In this document: positions 9,636 through 18,485 of the stretch, piece after piece
Position numbering within the stretch: the stretch's first letter is position 1
How the letters are laid out: every line of letters starts with the position of its first letter
Assembly (NCBI RefSeq): GCF_900128455.1
Contig: NZ_LT635783.1
Location: 38,794 to 102,793, forward strand
Source: Bacteroides mediterraneensis
GTDB lineage: Bacteria; Bacteroidota; Bacteroidia; Bacteroidales; Bacteroidaceae
Length of the DNA: 64,000 nucleotides
Direction: 5' to 3'
Program-made: the position numbers and the translations under genes
Notes under the pieces: model-generated
The model's database searches: none
What the model saw: only the letters and a program-made list of their open reading frames with translations
Told to the model about the DNA's origin: nothing

Positions 9636-12365
9636 TTATAGGTGAACTTCATTCAAAATAGGTATCTCTATCTCATAAAAATACTCTTTCAACAACTGAT
9701 ACATCTCCGGGTCGTACGATTTCAGTTTTGTACGACGGTTCATGGAATTATGCACCTTGTTGGGAGTCTCCGAATAACGGTTGCAGTTGAAGAACGACTG
9801 CACACATTCTGCAAAATACTCTTCCTTGTTAGAAAGGGCATACGTATCTTTCCATAAGCCCTTGGCAATGGCATGCTGCATACATTTCTCCAAGCGCTCG
9901 TTGAAATCAGGTTCTACCCCCACTATACCGATGGTGTGGAACAAATGTGCGAACTCATGAATCAGGATATTCTCACCCACATACCGGTCGCCCGGCAAAG
10001 CCAACACGTTCTCTTCTCCGCAGCTGGCCGAGAAGTCATCCTCCGGTGCTCCGCCAAATCCACGGGCCCGCTTGTTCCAGAAAGCAATGTTTTCCGGCGT
10101 ATTGCAGATATGCGCATATTCAGGCAAGTCGCACACCTCTTCATGCTCTCCGATAATCATCACATGACAACCTTTGCTCACCATTTCTTTCTTGATGTCC
10201 GGACGCTTGGCCGTCATCAACGACACAATCTCATAAGCTTTTTCCAACGCCTCGTCGCGCACGTGTTCCGTAGACACAATATACAAACCGTCCACAGCCA
10301 GGTATTTCTTATAGAAAGAAGGTATTCCCTTTCCTTCCGGTACAGCCGAAGGCTTCACTTCTGCCACAAACGTGCGTTCCAGTTTCAAGGCGAAACCACC
10401 TCCCGAAGCCAGATGGATAGGTAGCTTCGTATTCGCATCTACGATGAAGGTCTGCTTTACGTAATCTTCCGCCTGACGAGAAGCATTGATACCGTCTTTA
10501 AACAACGTACATCTATACTTCTCCCCTTTGCCCAGGAACGAGAAGTCCAATGTGATATCCCGCTCGTCCCAATTGGTCATTCCACCGATATACCAGTTGA
10601 TATCTTTCTTGCGGACCGTCACAATCGACTCACCCAGCTTACCCGAGTAAACAAAAGTAGAATCTACCTCCATCGGAATCGAACTGATGAAATCCACACA
10701 TTCCTGCTCTTTCAGGTAATTCGTCGGCGCGTCGCACAACATCGTGAACGGTGAATCATGTACGATATAAGCTGCCAGCTGATGACAGCGCGTACCCATG
10801 CTGGCCGGTGTGGAATACATCGGCTGGAAGTCGCGTTTTGACAAGTTACGCATCGCTCCCGGCGTATAGTCTACATATCCCGCCATCAAGCGAATGTAGG
10901 GGAAAGTCACATCATAAAGCGGCATGTTCTTTTCCACCTCACTCCATTTCATTTCCTCCATGCCGAACACACTCTCATAGTTCACCACGTTCGGACACGT
11001 ACGGTTCAGCCCTGTCGGTTTGTAGATACCGTGATAGTCCAGCATCAGTTTATATTCTGCCGCTTTTGCCGCAATCCGATAAATCATCTCTACCGCCGTC
11101 TGGTCATCCCGATCCAAGAAATCCACCTTGAATCCCTTGATGCCCATCTCCGAATATTTCCGGCAAGCCTCATCCAACTGCGAATCCAACACGTTGAATA
11201 CCGTCCAAAGCACCAGTTCCACTCCCTTGCTCTTTCCATAGCGAACCAGCTCCGGCAAATCCAGTTCCGGAATCACCGTCAGCATGTCCCCGCTCTTCGG
11301 GTCGTACCATCCTTCATCCAGCACCACATATTCCAGTCCGTTACGGGAAGCAAAATCGATATAATATTTATACGTATCCATGTTGATACCCGCCTTGAAA
11401 GGTACCCCCTTCAAGTTCCAGTCATTCCACCAGTCCCAAGCCACCTTTCCCGGTTTTACCCATGAACAGTCGCCTATACGGTTTGGCGAAGCCAAGGCAT
11501 ACACCAGATTGTTCACTGGCATATCCGTATCTTTTTCCGTAATGGCCAGAATACGCCACGGATACGTGCGGCTACCTTTTACATACGCGATATAATCTTC
11601 CGTTTCCGTCACATACTCTTGCTTGCGCCACGGATAAAAATCCGTCTTTTTCGGATAAGGAGCAAACACCCCCTTCAAGGTCTGCTTCCCATCCGGCTGC
11701 ACGAACATACCCGGATACGCCTCCAAGTCCGACTCCAGCAACGTCACCTTCACCTGCCGGCAATCCACTGTGATCGGCAAGAAAGCCAGTTCCTGCGGCG
11801 CCTCCGACAACGGCTTCACCTCATACGTATTCTGGAATGCCATCGCCATCGGCTTTTCCTTGTTCGTGGAATAAGGCAGATAGGCCGTATAATCACCGGC
11901 AAACCGGAACTCCGCGATTTCGTTTTTGATAATCAGATTCTCTTTCGAAGAGGTATAAAAGCGATAAGCCACTCCTTCGTTGTAGACACGGAAATAAACT
12001 CCGTACCCACCTTTCAGCTTCAAGTCCATTTCATTGCAAATCGCACGAAACGACCTGAAGCGATAAAAAGGTGCGTCAATGTCCTGAATCATCTTTTTAG
12101 TCTTGGAAGAAATTACTTTCTCCACGCCGGATGAAGCCGACGTTTTTCCTTCTTGAATTAACCCTAATTTACTATCTACAACAATAAGAGAGTCTTTATG
12201 ATATATACAATAAGTCAAGCCATTTGCACCGGATGAGACCTCCACTTTCAGGTGTTTATCCGGCGACTGAACCACATACACTTTATTACTGGCTGCCATT
12301 GAAGAAAGGCAACCGAACAACCATAAAAAGGCACAACACAGAAACGATGTATTTTTCATAACCAT
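9636..12365 (-). CDS. GH97 retaining glycosidase fused to a C-terminal HExxH metallopeptidase-like domain
   Basis: Start chosen at ATG 12365 (MVMKNTSF, then a signal peptide); ATG 12359 is equally possible. In the resulting 909 residues, about 30-310 form the GH97 N-terminal beta-sandwich and 310-665 the (beta/alpha)8 barrel. Asp415 in FKVDF and Glu470 in SVFGMEE are 55 residues apart, as are the nucleophile and acid/base of the retaining alpha-galactosidase BtGH97b. The inverting SusB-type arrangement is therefore unlikely. GH97 should end near residue 670, but ~235 more residues follow. They contain HEFAH (His803, Glu804, His807) and a downstream NKEEYFAE segment (Glu848-Glu853) that could supply the third zinc ligand. 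This looks like a zinc-peptidase-type domain on a glycosidase. GH43 follows after 19 bases. Confidence 0.88.
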   Translation of the reverse strand: MVMKNTSFLCCAFLWLFGCLSSMAASNKVYVVQSPDKHLKVEVSSGANGLTYCIYHKDSLIVVDSKLGLIQEGKTSASSGVEKVISSKTKKMIQDIDAPFYRFRSFRAICNEMDLKLKGGYGVYFRVYNEGVAYRFYTSSKENLIIKNEIAEFRFAGDYTAYLPYSTNKEKPMAMAFQNTYEVKPLSEAPQELAFLPITVDCRQVKVTLLESDLEAYPGMFVQPDGKQTLKGVFAPYPKKTDFYPWRKQEYVTETEDYIAYVKGSRTYPWRILAITEKDTDMPVNNLVYALASPNRIGDCSWVKPGKVAWDWWNDWNLKGVPFKAGINMDTYKYYIDFASRNGLEYVVLDEGWYDPKSGDMLTVIPELDLPELVRYGKSKGVELVLWTVFNVLDSQLDEACRKYSEMGIKGFKVDFLDRDDQTAVEMIYRIAAKAAEYKLMLDYHGIYKPTGLNRTCPNVVNYESVFGMEEMKWSEVEKNMPLYDVTFPYIRLMAGYVDYTPGAMRNLSKRDFQPMYSTPASMGTRCHQLAAYIVHDSPFTMLCDAPTNYLKEQECVDFISSIPMEVDSTFVYSGKLGESIVTVRKKDINWYIGGMTNWDERDITLDFSFLGKGEKYRCTLFKDGINASRQAEDYVKQTFIVDANTKLPIHLASGGGFALKLERTFVAEVKPSAVPEGKGIPSFYKKYLAVDGLYIVSTEHVRDEALEKAYEIVSLMTAKRPDIKKEMVSKGCHVMIIGEHEEVCDLPEYAHICNTPENIAFWNKRARGFGGAPEDDFSASCGEENVLALPGDRYVGENILIHEFAHLFHTIGIVGVEPDFNERLEKCMQHAIAKGLWKDTYALSNKEEYFAECVQSFFNCNRYSETPNKVHNSMNRRTKLKSYDPEMYQLLKEYFYEIEIPILNEVHL

Positions 12366-12449
12366 AGAATCATTTTTCCGATTACAAAGAAAAAAGATAA
12401 ACGAATAAGTCCCTGACAGGGAAGTCTGAAACGATAACAATATCATCCC

Positions 12450-12485
12450 AAAATCTCTCCCCCTGCACCCAAGAGAAGAGATTTT
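12450..12485 (-). terminator. Terminator-like hairpin between EamA gene and GH97
   Basis: Inverted repeat AAAATCTCT (12450-12458) with AGAGATTTT (12477-12485), downstream of the EamA transporter stop on the minus strand. It may separate the susC-led transcript from the GH97-GH43-GH127-S9 group or reduce expression of the latter. Confidence 0.5.
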
Positions 12486-12519
12486 GTATTATTTTTTCAT
12501 CCGGCTGGACGATTTTTGC

Positions 12520-13410
12520 CTACTTCTTAGCCTTCACGAAGTACTGGTTGAACACGATGCCCAGCACAATCATCACCAGTCCGATGTAAGTGGTAAAGAC
12601 GATGCGTTCGCCCAACACCACGGAAATGAAGAACAACGACATGAAGGGAGACAAGTAACACAGCTGGTTTATCAACGCCGGATTGGAGGTCTTCCGCATG
12701 GCCAGTCCGAAGAAAATAAAAGGAATGCCCATTTCAAAACCACCTACATACATGCCCGACAACACTCCGGTCAGAGAATGCAGGTTCAATCCGCAGAACA
12801 AAGCGCCGACCGACAAATAAACCGAACCGAACAGAAAAGTCAGAAAGAGCACCACACTGCCGTCCGTCTGTACCTTATTCCGGTTGTTGAACATCCAGTA
12901 GGCAGCCCACAGCACCGCACTCAATGCCGCCAACAGGAAACCTTCGGCCGACACGGTCATTTCCCCCTCGAATCCGGTACCGATAGAAATCAATGCCACT
13001 CCAGCCAACGACACAAACATCCCGATATACTTCTTCTTCGGAATGGGCTGTCCGGCAAACAGCGCCAGCAAAATCAGCAGCACAATCGGCCACGCATAGT
13101 TGATGGGCTGTGCCACCTGTGCCGGAAGCAGTTCGTACGCCTTGAACAACACCAAGTAGTAGGCCACCGGATTCAGCAAGCCCAATGCGGCATAATATCC
13201 CCATTGCTTCCCGGTCAGGCCTCCCAGCAGTCTCCATTTCCGCTGTACGGTGAGCAACACCGTAAATATCACCAGCGAGGTCAGGCTGGCCACCCACAAC
13301 ATCTCAAAATGCGTCAGATAACGCAACGCCATCTTGAACGCCGTGGCTACCGTCGACCAGCTCAACACCGCCACACAGGCACACGCAATCGCTTTGTTAT
13401 CGTTCGTCAT
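12520..13410 (-). CDS. EamA/DMT-superfamily inner-membrane transporter
   Basis: The 296-residue hydrophobic protein has about ten predicted membrane helices arranged as two EamA repeats (about 5-140 and 150-290). These features define the drug/metabolite transporter superfamily, whose members move amino acids, small metabolites or toxins across the inner membrane. The start ATG overlaps the stop of the M24 peptidase gene in an ATGA arrangement (13407-13410), so the two are probably translationally coupled. The context suggests a substrate linked to peptide breakdown, such as an amino acid or imino acid exporter or importer. That is inference; the family alone does not define the substrate. 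Confidence 0.85.
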   Translation of the reverse strand: MTNDNKAIACACVAVLSWSTVATAFKMALRYLTHFEMLWVASLTSLVIFTVLLTVQRKWRLLGGLTGKQWGYYAALGLLNPVAYYLVLFKAYELLPAQVAQPINYAWPIVLLILLALFAGQPIPKKKYIGMFVSLAGVALISIGTGFEGEMTVSAEGFLLAALSAVLWAAYWMFNNRNKVQTDGSVVLFLTFLFGSVYLSVGALFCGLNLHSLTGVLSGMYVGGFEMGIPFIFFGLAMRKTSNPALINQLCYLSPFMSLFFISVVLGERIVFTTYIGLVMIVLGIVFNQYFVKAKK

Positions 13411-14792
13411 CTCATCGCCTCCACTTCTTCAGTTGTCAATGGAATTCTCTGCCCCAGCCGCCGTGCCCCGGTTGCCGTAATCAAGTAATCCTCTTCGTTA
13501 CGCAAGCCCGTAAAATCACGGTAACTCTCCAGTTTCTCGTAATTGATGAAATCCGTAAAGCGATGTTCCGATTTCCAATAATCTATCAGTTCCGGAATGA
13601 AATAAATACCCGGCTCAATGGTCAGCACGAACCCCGGCTCCAGCTTCCGCGCCAGACGCAGCGACTTCCGCCCGAACTGTGTACTCTTGGGCTGTCCGTC
13701 ATAACCTACCCACACTTCGCCCAAGTTCTCCATGTCGTGTACATCCAGTCCCATCATGTGGCCCAGTCCGCAAGGGAAGAACATCGCATGCGCTCCCTGT
13801 TCCACGGCATCCGCCGGATTACCTTTCATCAAGCCCAGCCCTTTCAAGCCTTCACAAATCACCCGGCAAGCCAAGTCATACACATCCCGGAAATACACTC
13901 CCGGCTTCAAAGCCTCCACTGCCGCCCCATGCGCTGCCACCTGAATGTCGTACACATCCTTCTGACGACTGGAAAATTTCTTCCCGGCACAGATGGTAGA
14001 CGACATGTCTCCGGCGTAGCCCATCTCCGTTTCTGCTCCCGCATCCACTAACAGCATATCGCCTTCCTTCACCGTATGTCCATAATAGTGGTTATGAAGC
14101 GTCTGTCCGCACACCGTAGCGATGGTCGGGAAAGACAAACGGCATCCGTTCGCCCGAGCCACAGCTTCCAAAGCCGCAGCCGCTTCATATTCCTTCATGC
14201 CGATGCGTAACACCCGCATGGCTTCCAGGTGCATTTCTGCCGTTACGTTGCAAGCCCGTTCAATCTCCGCAATTTCCTCTTCCGTCTTGTGATTCCGCAA
14301 GTTGACAATCCCTTTGATAAACGGTACAGAAGGCATCTCCGCTCCCGGTTTTACTCCCAGCAAATCCATCAGCTTCAACCGATGCTCCGCACGGTAGGGT
14401 GGCAAATAATGCACCATCCGCTTTTGTGCCACCACTTTCTGCACGTATGTCTTCAGTTCCGCCAACGGGCGTGTTTCCGTCACCCCTACCCGCTGTGCTT
14501 TCTCGTGCAAGGTAGGCTGCGTACCCATCCACACAATATGGTCGATGGTCAGTTCGTCGCCAAAAATGATTTCACGACCCTCATCAATGTCAATCACGGC
14601 AGCCAGTCCGGCATACGACAACCCCCAGAAATACAGGAAGGAAGAATCCTGCCGGTAATCGTACGTGTTGTCCTCATAGTTCATTCCACACTCATCGTTC
14701 CCTAAAAAGAGGAGCAGACCTGAGCCCACACTCTCCTTCAATTGCCGCCTGCGGGCGACATACGTTTCTTTTGCAAACATAGTTTTATCCAT
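13407..14792 (-). CDS. Cytoplasmic M24B aminopeptidase P (Xaa-Pro aminopeptidase)
   Basis: The 461-residue protein has an N-terminal creatinase/prolidase domain (about 8-150) and a pita-bread M24 domain (about 175-445). The dinuclear metal ligands are all visible: Asp250 and Asp262 (DAGAETEMGYAGD), His345 (GLGHMMG), Glu393 (TIEPG) and Glu433/434 (LRNEEDY). There is no signal peptide, so it acts in the cytosol, removing the N-terminal residue from Xaa-Pro peptides. Its start codon directly follows the stop of the DUF6055 gene (TAAATG), and its end overlaps the EamA gene by four bases. Embedding in the middle of a SusCD operon is unusual and points to import of proline-containing peptides. Start could also be four codons later (MFAKET). 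Confidence 0.9.
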   Translation of the reverse strand: MDKTMFAKETYVARRRQLKESVGSGLLLFLGNDECGMNYEDNTYDYRQDSSFLYFWGLSYAGLAAVIDIDEGREIIFGDELTIDHIVWMGTQPTLHEKAQRVGVTETRPLAELKTYVQKVVAQKRMVHYLPPYRAEHRLKLMDLLGVKPGAEMPSVPFIKGIVNLRNHKTEEEIAEIERACNVTAEMHLEAMRVLRIGMKEYEAAAALEAVARANGCRLSFPTIATVCGQTLHNHYYGHTVKEGDMLLVDAGAETEMGYAGDMSSTICAGKKFSSRQKDVYDIQVAAHGAAVEALKPGVYFRDVYDLACRVICEGLKGLGLMKGNPADAVEQGAHAMFFPCGLGHMMGLDVHDMENLGEVWVGYDGQPKSTQFGRKSLRLARKLEPGFVLTIEPGIYFIPELIDYWKSEHRFTDFINYEKLESYRDFTGLRNEEDYLITATGARRLGQRIPLTTEEVEAMR

Positions 14793-16145
14793 TTAGTCCT
14801 TTAAATCCGTACCTTTCAGTCTGATGCGATAAGGCCATTGTGCATCTTTTTCCCCGCTCCGAGGCGAAGGATTCATCCAATGCTCCTCCGGTGCCCCCAT
14901 CACTACGAGCCACAAATATACTAACTTCTCGCTTTCAGGTACCTTAAAAGTCAGTTTTCCTTTCTGCTTGGCACTCATTTCGCCATACAGACTTTTTCCG
15001 TCCGCCTTTACGGCTACAAAACCATACCGCCAGCCTGCCTTTTCCGGATGAACCGATACATACCCATCCTGCGGACCTTTCAATCCCTCAAATTGTAAAG
15101 TCACCTTCGTTCCCGGCTCCGGCACCACCAACGGAATGACATTGAAGCCGTAGTTTTCCGGACAAACCTCAGCAGGCACCTGATACCATCCATCAGCCTG
15201 CTTCGACAGCTTACAATCATACTGGTTGGCATAAGGCCGTGTATTCTTCCACACCCGTTCAAAATCCAGGTTCACCAAGTGACGGCTGGCATCGAACATC
15301 TCGTCGCAGAAAGCCTCCTGCGACAATCCCGTCAGCCGTTTATACGTCATTACCGGGTCTTCTCCCTTCTTTCCCTGCCGGAAAAGTTCAGCAATGATGG
15401 GACGTCCCCGCTTCACTCCCCAATACTCCAGAATGTACGGAGAGTGATAGATATTCTCCAAATGCAGATAGGCCTTGTGCGTCAGTTTCGTAAAGGCATC
15501 CCAGTGATAACGCTCGTCGGTCTGCCAGTCCGGATTGACCTGCCACAACATCCATTGCGAAGCCATCTCGAAGAAACCGGAACCTCCCCAGGCCTCTCCT
15601 TCCCCGTCACACGAAATCTGCGACTGAAAACTGTGGCCCAGCTCATGTGCCACACAGTTCAGCTTTTCATCCTGAATACGGTTGGGAGCCACCCACAAAG
15701 CTCCAATCTGCTGGTCATAATCCCCGCCGTAGGCCGTTCCCTCGAGCGAGTAGTTAATCATGACCATCATCCGGTAACGGTCGCTCTTCGACCCCGGTTT
15801 CGTGAATTGTAGGGAGTCCCGGAAAAAAGTATAGAAATGTTCCAGCTTGTCCGTCAGGTTGTTCAAGTCCACATGCATGTCGTGTCCTTCCAGCTGAGGA
15901 GGATTTGCCAGGTCATTGCCGAATCCCTTCTCCCAAAACACCGCCACATTGTCCGTGCAGCACATCCGCTGATAACTCCATTTGGAGTCCGGGTTATGAA
16001 GGTCCATGCCTTGCAAATCCTTGGGAATGTAAATTTCCTTCCCTCTCAGTTTGTTATTGCACAAATCAACGGGACACACCGATTGTGAAAAAGCGGCAGT
16101 ACACACTGCCGCTAAAAGAAATGCTCCGATAAATCGTTTGTTCAT
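14793..16145 (-). CDS. Secreted DUF6055-type protein with HELGH zinc-peptidase motif
   Basis: The 450-residue protein starts with a signal peptide (VCTAAFSQ, residue 21). From about residue 40 to 300 it matches the central part of the next lipoprotein. The putative zinc site is HELGH (His167, Glu168, His171), with Glu193 in FFEMASQW 22 residues later as a plausible third ligand. This is a gluzincin-like arrangement. Residues about 300-450 form a beta-rich domain. It resembles DUF6055-type families; I know of no proven activity. It overlaps the upstream lipoprotein gene by four bases (ATGA) and abuts the M24 gene, so it is tightly coupled to both. A role in cutting a protein backbone is inferred from the motif and neighbours. 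Confidence 0.75.
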   Translation of the reverse strand: MNKRFIGAFLLAAVCTAAFSQSVCPVDLCNNKLRGKEIYIPKDLQGMDLHNPDSKWSYQRMCCTDNVAVFWEKGFGNDLANPPQLEGHDMHVDLNNLTDKLEHFYTFFRDSLQFTKPGSKSDRYRMMVMINYSLEGTAYGGDYDQQIGALWVAPNRIQDEKLNCVAHELGHSFQSQISCDGEGEAWGGSGFFEMASQWMLWQVNPDWQTDERYHWDAFTKLTHKAYLHLENIYHSPYILEYWGVKRGRPIIAELFRQGKKGEDPVMTYKRLTGLSQEAFCDEMFDASRHLVNLDFERVWKNTRPYANQYDCKLSKQADGWYQVPAEVCPENYGFNVIPLVVPEPGTKVTLQFEGLKGPQDGYVSVHPEKAGWRYGFVAVKADGKSLYGEMSAKQKGKLTFKVPESEKLVYLWLVVMGAPEEHWMNPSPRSGEKDAQWPYRIRLKGTDLKD

Positions 16146-18400
16146 TTGATATGAATATTAAAGACAAAAGTTATCCGATACTGTTTCCCTCCTTCGGTAT
16201 AAACCAAGGCTTCCTTCACCGTATAAGTATCACCGGAGGCCGATTTGCCCGGATATTGTCCGATGGAGAAAATAAAGTTCTCCGCATCATATTCCACATA
16301 CACCTTACTGTCATTGTCACTACCCCATCCAATGGAATTACCCAGGCTGTCAAACCAGAAGCCATATCCGTTGGCTGTCGTATTATAGTCCAGACTACCG
16401 TCCGCCTTCACTGCAGCAAAGGCAATTTTTCCCTCTTGAGGCTCTGTTTTTGCCGACAACATGTACGATGCCAGCTGTGAAGGCTGCATGGTCAGTGCCT
16501 GTGCTACTTTCGTGAGATCTCCCACTTCAGAGATATTGACAGAAGTTCCATTGTAATCTGTCGCGCTCGCTGCAAAAGAAACGTCGTACGTCAGTGTCAG
16601 GTTCTGGGGCTCTGCATCCGGGTCAATCGTCACGTTCCCCAACAAATCCGTATGCTCGAACTTCACTTTATACGGGAACTGTTGGTCGGTCAATTCCTTT
16701 TCATCCCACGGATGAACCGTATAGGTCTGTGGAGCAGCCTGTACAATGAAATACAAGCTCTGCGTACCTGCCGGTACGTTAAAGGAAACTTTCCCGTTCT
16801 TGTCCGAATGCGCTTCACCATATTCCCGGCTTCCATCCTGTTTCAATGCCACGAAGCCATACATCCAGCCCATATTTCCGGCACTTCCTGCCGTATTGTA
16901 TTTCGTGGTTGTACCCTTTACAGCCTCCGATTCCATGTACTCACCCGGATCGTCCGCTGCCAAAGCTGCACCAGGTTCCAGTCCTACGAAATCGGCTGTC
17001 ACCACCGTATTGCCAGCTTCCGGCAGATTCAAAGGAATCACGTTGAAGCCAGTAGCTTCCGGACAATTGGCATAGGCCACCTGATAATAATCTCCACTCG
17101 AATAGAACGTCGTGTGATATCGTCCGAGATACCCATCGGAATATTCACGTACCCCATCGATGTCGAAAGTAGCCATCCGGCTGGCATAATCATACAACTC
17201 TTCTTTCGTCTTGTTCCAATCGTTGTTGCAATACAACCGTGTATAAGCCGAGATGGCATCCTCCGGATACACAGACTCTCTCCAGATATTACCAATCGTC
17301 TCAATGCCATGTTTCATGACCCAATAAGATTGTAACCAGTAGCTGGCATAACGCATCCATTCGTTTTCAAAATGACGGTGATTATTCTTCAACCACACAT
17401 CAAAATAGTAAGAGGTGAACATCTCTTCCGGATAATCCTGGAACGACTGCCATTGAGCACACTGCTCCCAGAAGCCACATCCACCATTGCTTCCTTCATA
17501 TCCGTAACGGAAACCCGATTTAAGATCATCATTTCCTCCCTGGCATAACTTATCGCAGTACACCTGATACTGGAAGCTATGTCCGATTTCATGTGCAATG
17601 GTAGACCCCACAGGCTGGCACGTACTTGGATTTACCCACAAAGCCCCGATGGTATTGTCGTACCCGGAACCCGTAGCGAGCCATTCTTCCTGATACAACA
17701 GATAGATTTCCATCTTGTAGCGGTCCAGAAATGATTTGCCCTGTCCGGTTTCCGCAAACTTCAGCTTTTCGATATTGGTCTTATAGAACTGCTCGGCCTT
17801 TTTCAAAAGGTCATCGATGTCTACCCGCAAATTGGCAGGTACCGTTTCCGCATTCGGGTCATCGCCAAATCCGGCTTCCCAGAACACGAAGAAATGCTCA
17901 CTCTGTTTGGAACGGAACCACGACCATTTGGCATCGCTGCGCAACATGTCCATACCTTCAAACTCTGCTGGCTTGTAGTATTTGTCGAAATCTTCCACCT
18001 CCGACTCGTCCATCACCTGCAAGGAACCTCCTCCCTGCGTGATGCCAATTTCTTTCACGGTACTTCCACAAGAAAGCACCAAAGTGGCCGTTCTCGCCGC
18101 CTCATTTTCATTGATGGAGAACGTCAGGTTCAACGTGATGGCTCCTCCTACTCCACTGGTTTCCGAGAGTGTAATCCAATCAGCTGCCGAATCCTCTTTC
18201 AACGATGCTTTCCACGACGATACGGCGGTAAACTTCACAGAGGCAGAAGTATCTTCCGCTTCCAATGTCAGTTGCGATGAAGTTTCATCTATTTTTATCT
18301 CTTCGCCTTGCACTTGCTCCTCTTCTTTACAGCTATTCAGCGAAACCACCCATAAAAATGAGAGCAAGCATAAGCCTATCCATCTCAATGTGCTTTTCAT
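16142..18400 (-). CDS. Surface lipoprotein: BACON domain, DUF6055-type HEIGH domain, C-terminal DUF4859
   Basis: The 752-residue protein has a lipobox (LNSC, Cys24) followed by acidic residues, typical of surface-exported Bacteroidales lipoproteins. A BACON beta-sandwich occupies about 40-123. A DUF6055-type region follows (about 135-460) with HEIGH (His270, Glu271, His274) and Glu312 in FWEQCAQW. A beta-rich linker leads to a DUF4859 domain (about 598-752) with the IGQYPGK motif. BACON domains are thought to act as spacers or binders on surface enzymes. The protein looks like an anchored putative zinc peptidase with glycan- or glycoprotein-binding ends. Its end overlaps the secreted homologue by four bases, and the triple-DUF4859 lipoprotein precedes it by 85 bases. 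Confidence 0.78.
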   Translation of the reverse strand: MKSTLRWIGLCLLSFLWVVSLNSCKEEEQVQGEEIKIDETSSQLTLEAEDTSASVKFTAVSSWKASLKEDSAADWITLSETSGVGGAITLNLTFSINENEAARTATLVLSCGSTVKEIGITQGGGSLQVMDESEVEDFDKYYKPAEFEGMDMLRSDAKWSWFRSKQSEHFFVFWEAGFGDDPNAETVPANLRVDIDDLLKKAEQFYKTNIEKLKFAETGQGKSFLDRYKMEIYLLYQEEWLATGSGYDNTIGALWVNPSTCQPVGSTIAHEIGHSFQYQVYCDKLCQGGNDDLKSGFRYGYEGSNGGCGFWEQCAQWQSFQDYPEEMFTSYYFDVWLKNNHRHFENEWMRYASYWLQSYWVMKHGIETIGNIWRESVYPEDAISAYTRLYCNNDWNKTKEELYDYASRMATFDIDGVREYSDGYLGRYHTTFYSSGDYYQVAYANCPEATGFNVIPLNLPEAGNTVVTADFVGLEPGAALAADDPGEYMESEAVKGTTTKYNTAGSAGNMGWMYGFVALKQDGSREYGEAHSDKNGKVSFNVPAGTQSLYFIVQAAPQTYTVHPWDEKELTDQQFPYKVKFEHTDLLGNVTIDPDAEPQNLTLTYDVSFAASATDYNGTSVNISEVGDLTKVAQALTMQPSQLASYMLSAKTEPQEGKIAFAAVKADGSLDYNTTANGYGFWFDSLGNSIGWGSDNDSKVYVEYDAENFIFSIGQYPGKSASGDTYTVKEALVYTEGGKQYRITFVFNIHIK

Positions 18401-18485
18401 AAAACTGTTTATTAAAAAAGAAAGATGTGCTTAACCATAAACAATCAAACACATCTTCCCCATTTTATTAATTAATCAACTATTC

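Noticed and set aside
12350-12446. Upstream extension of the GH97 reading frame to 12446
   Set aside because: The extension would put 27 extra residues before a good signal peptide; the ATG at 12365 or 12359 gives a normal secretory start.
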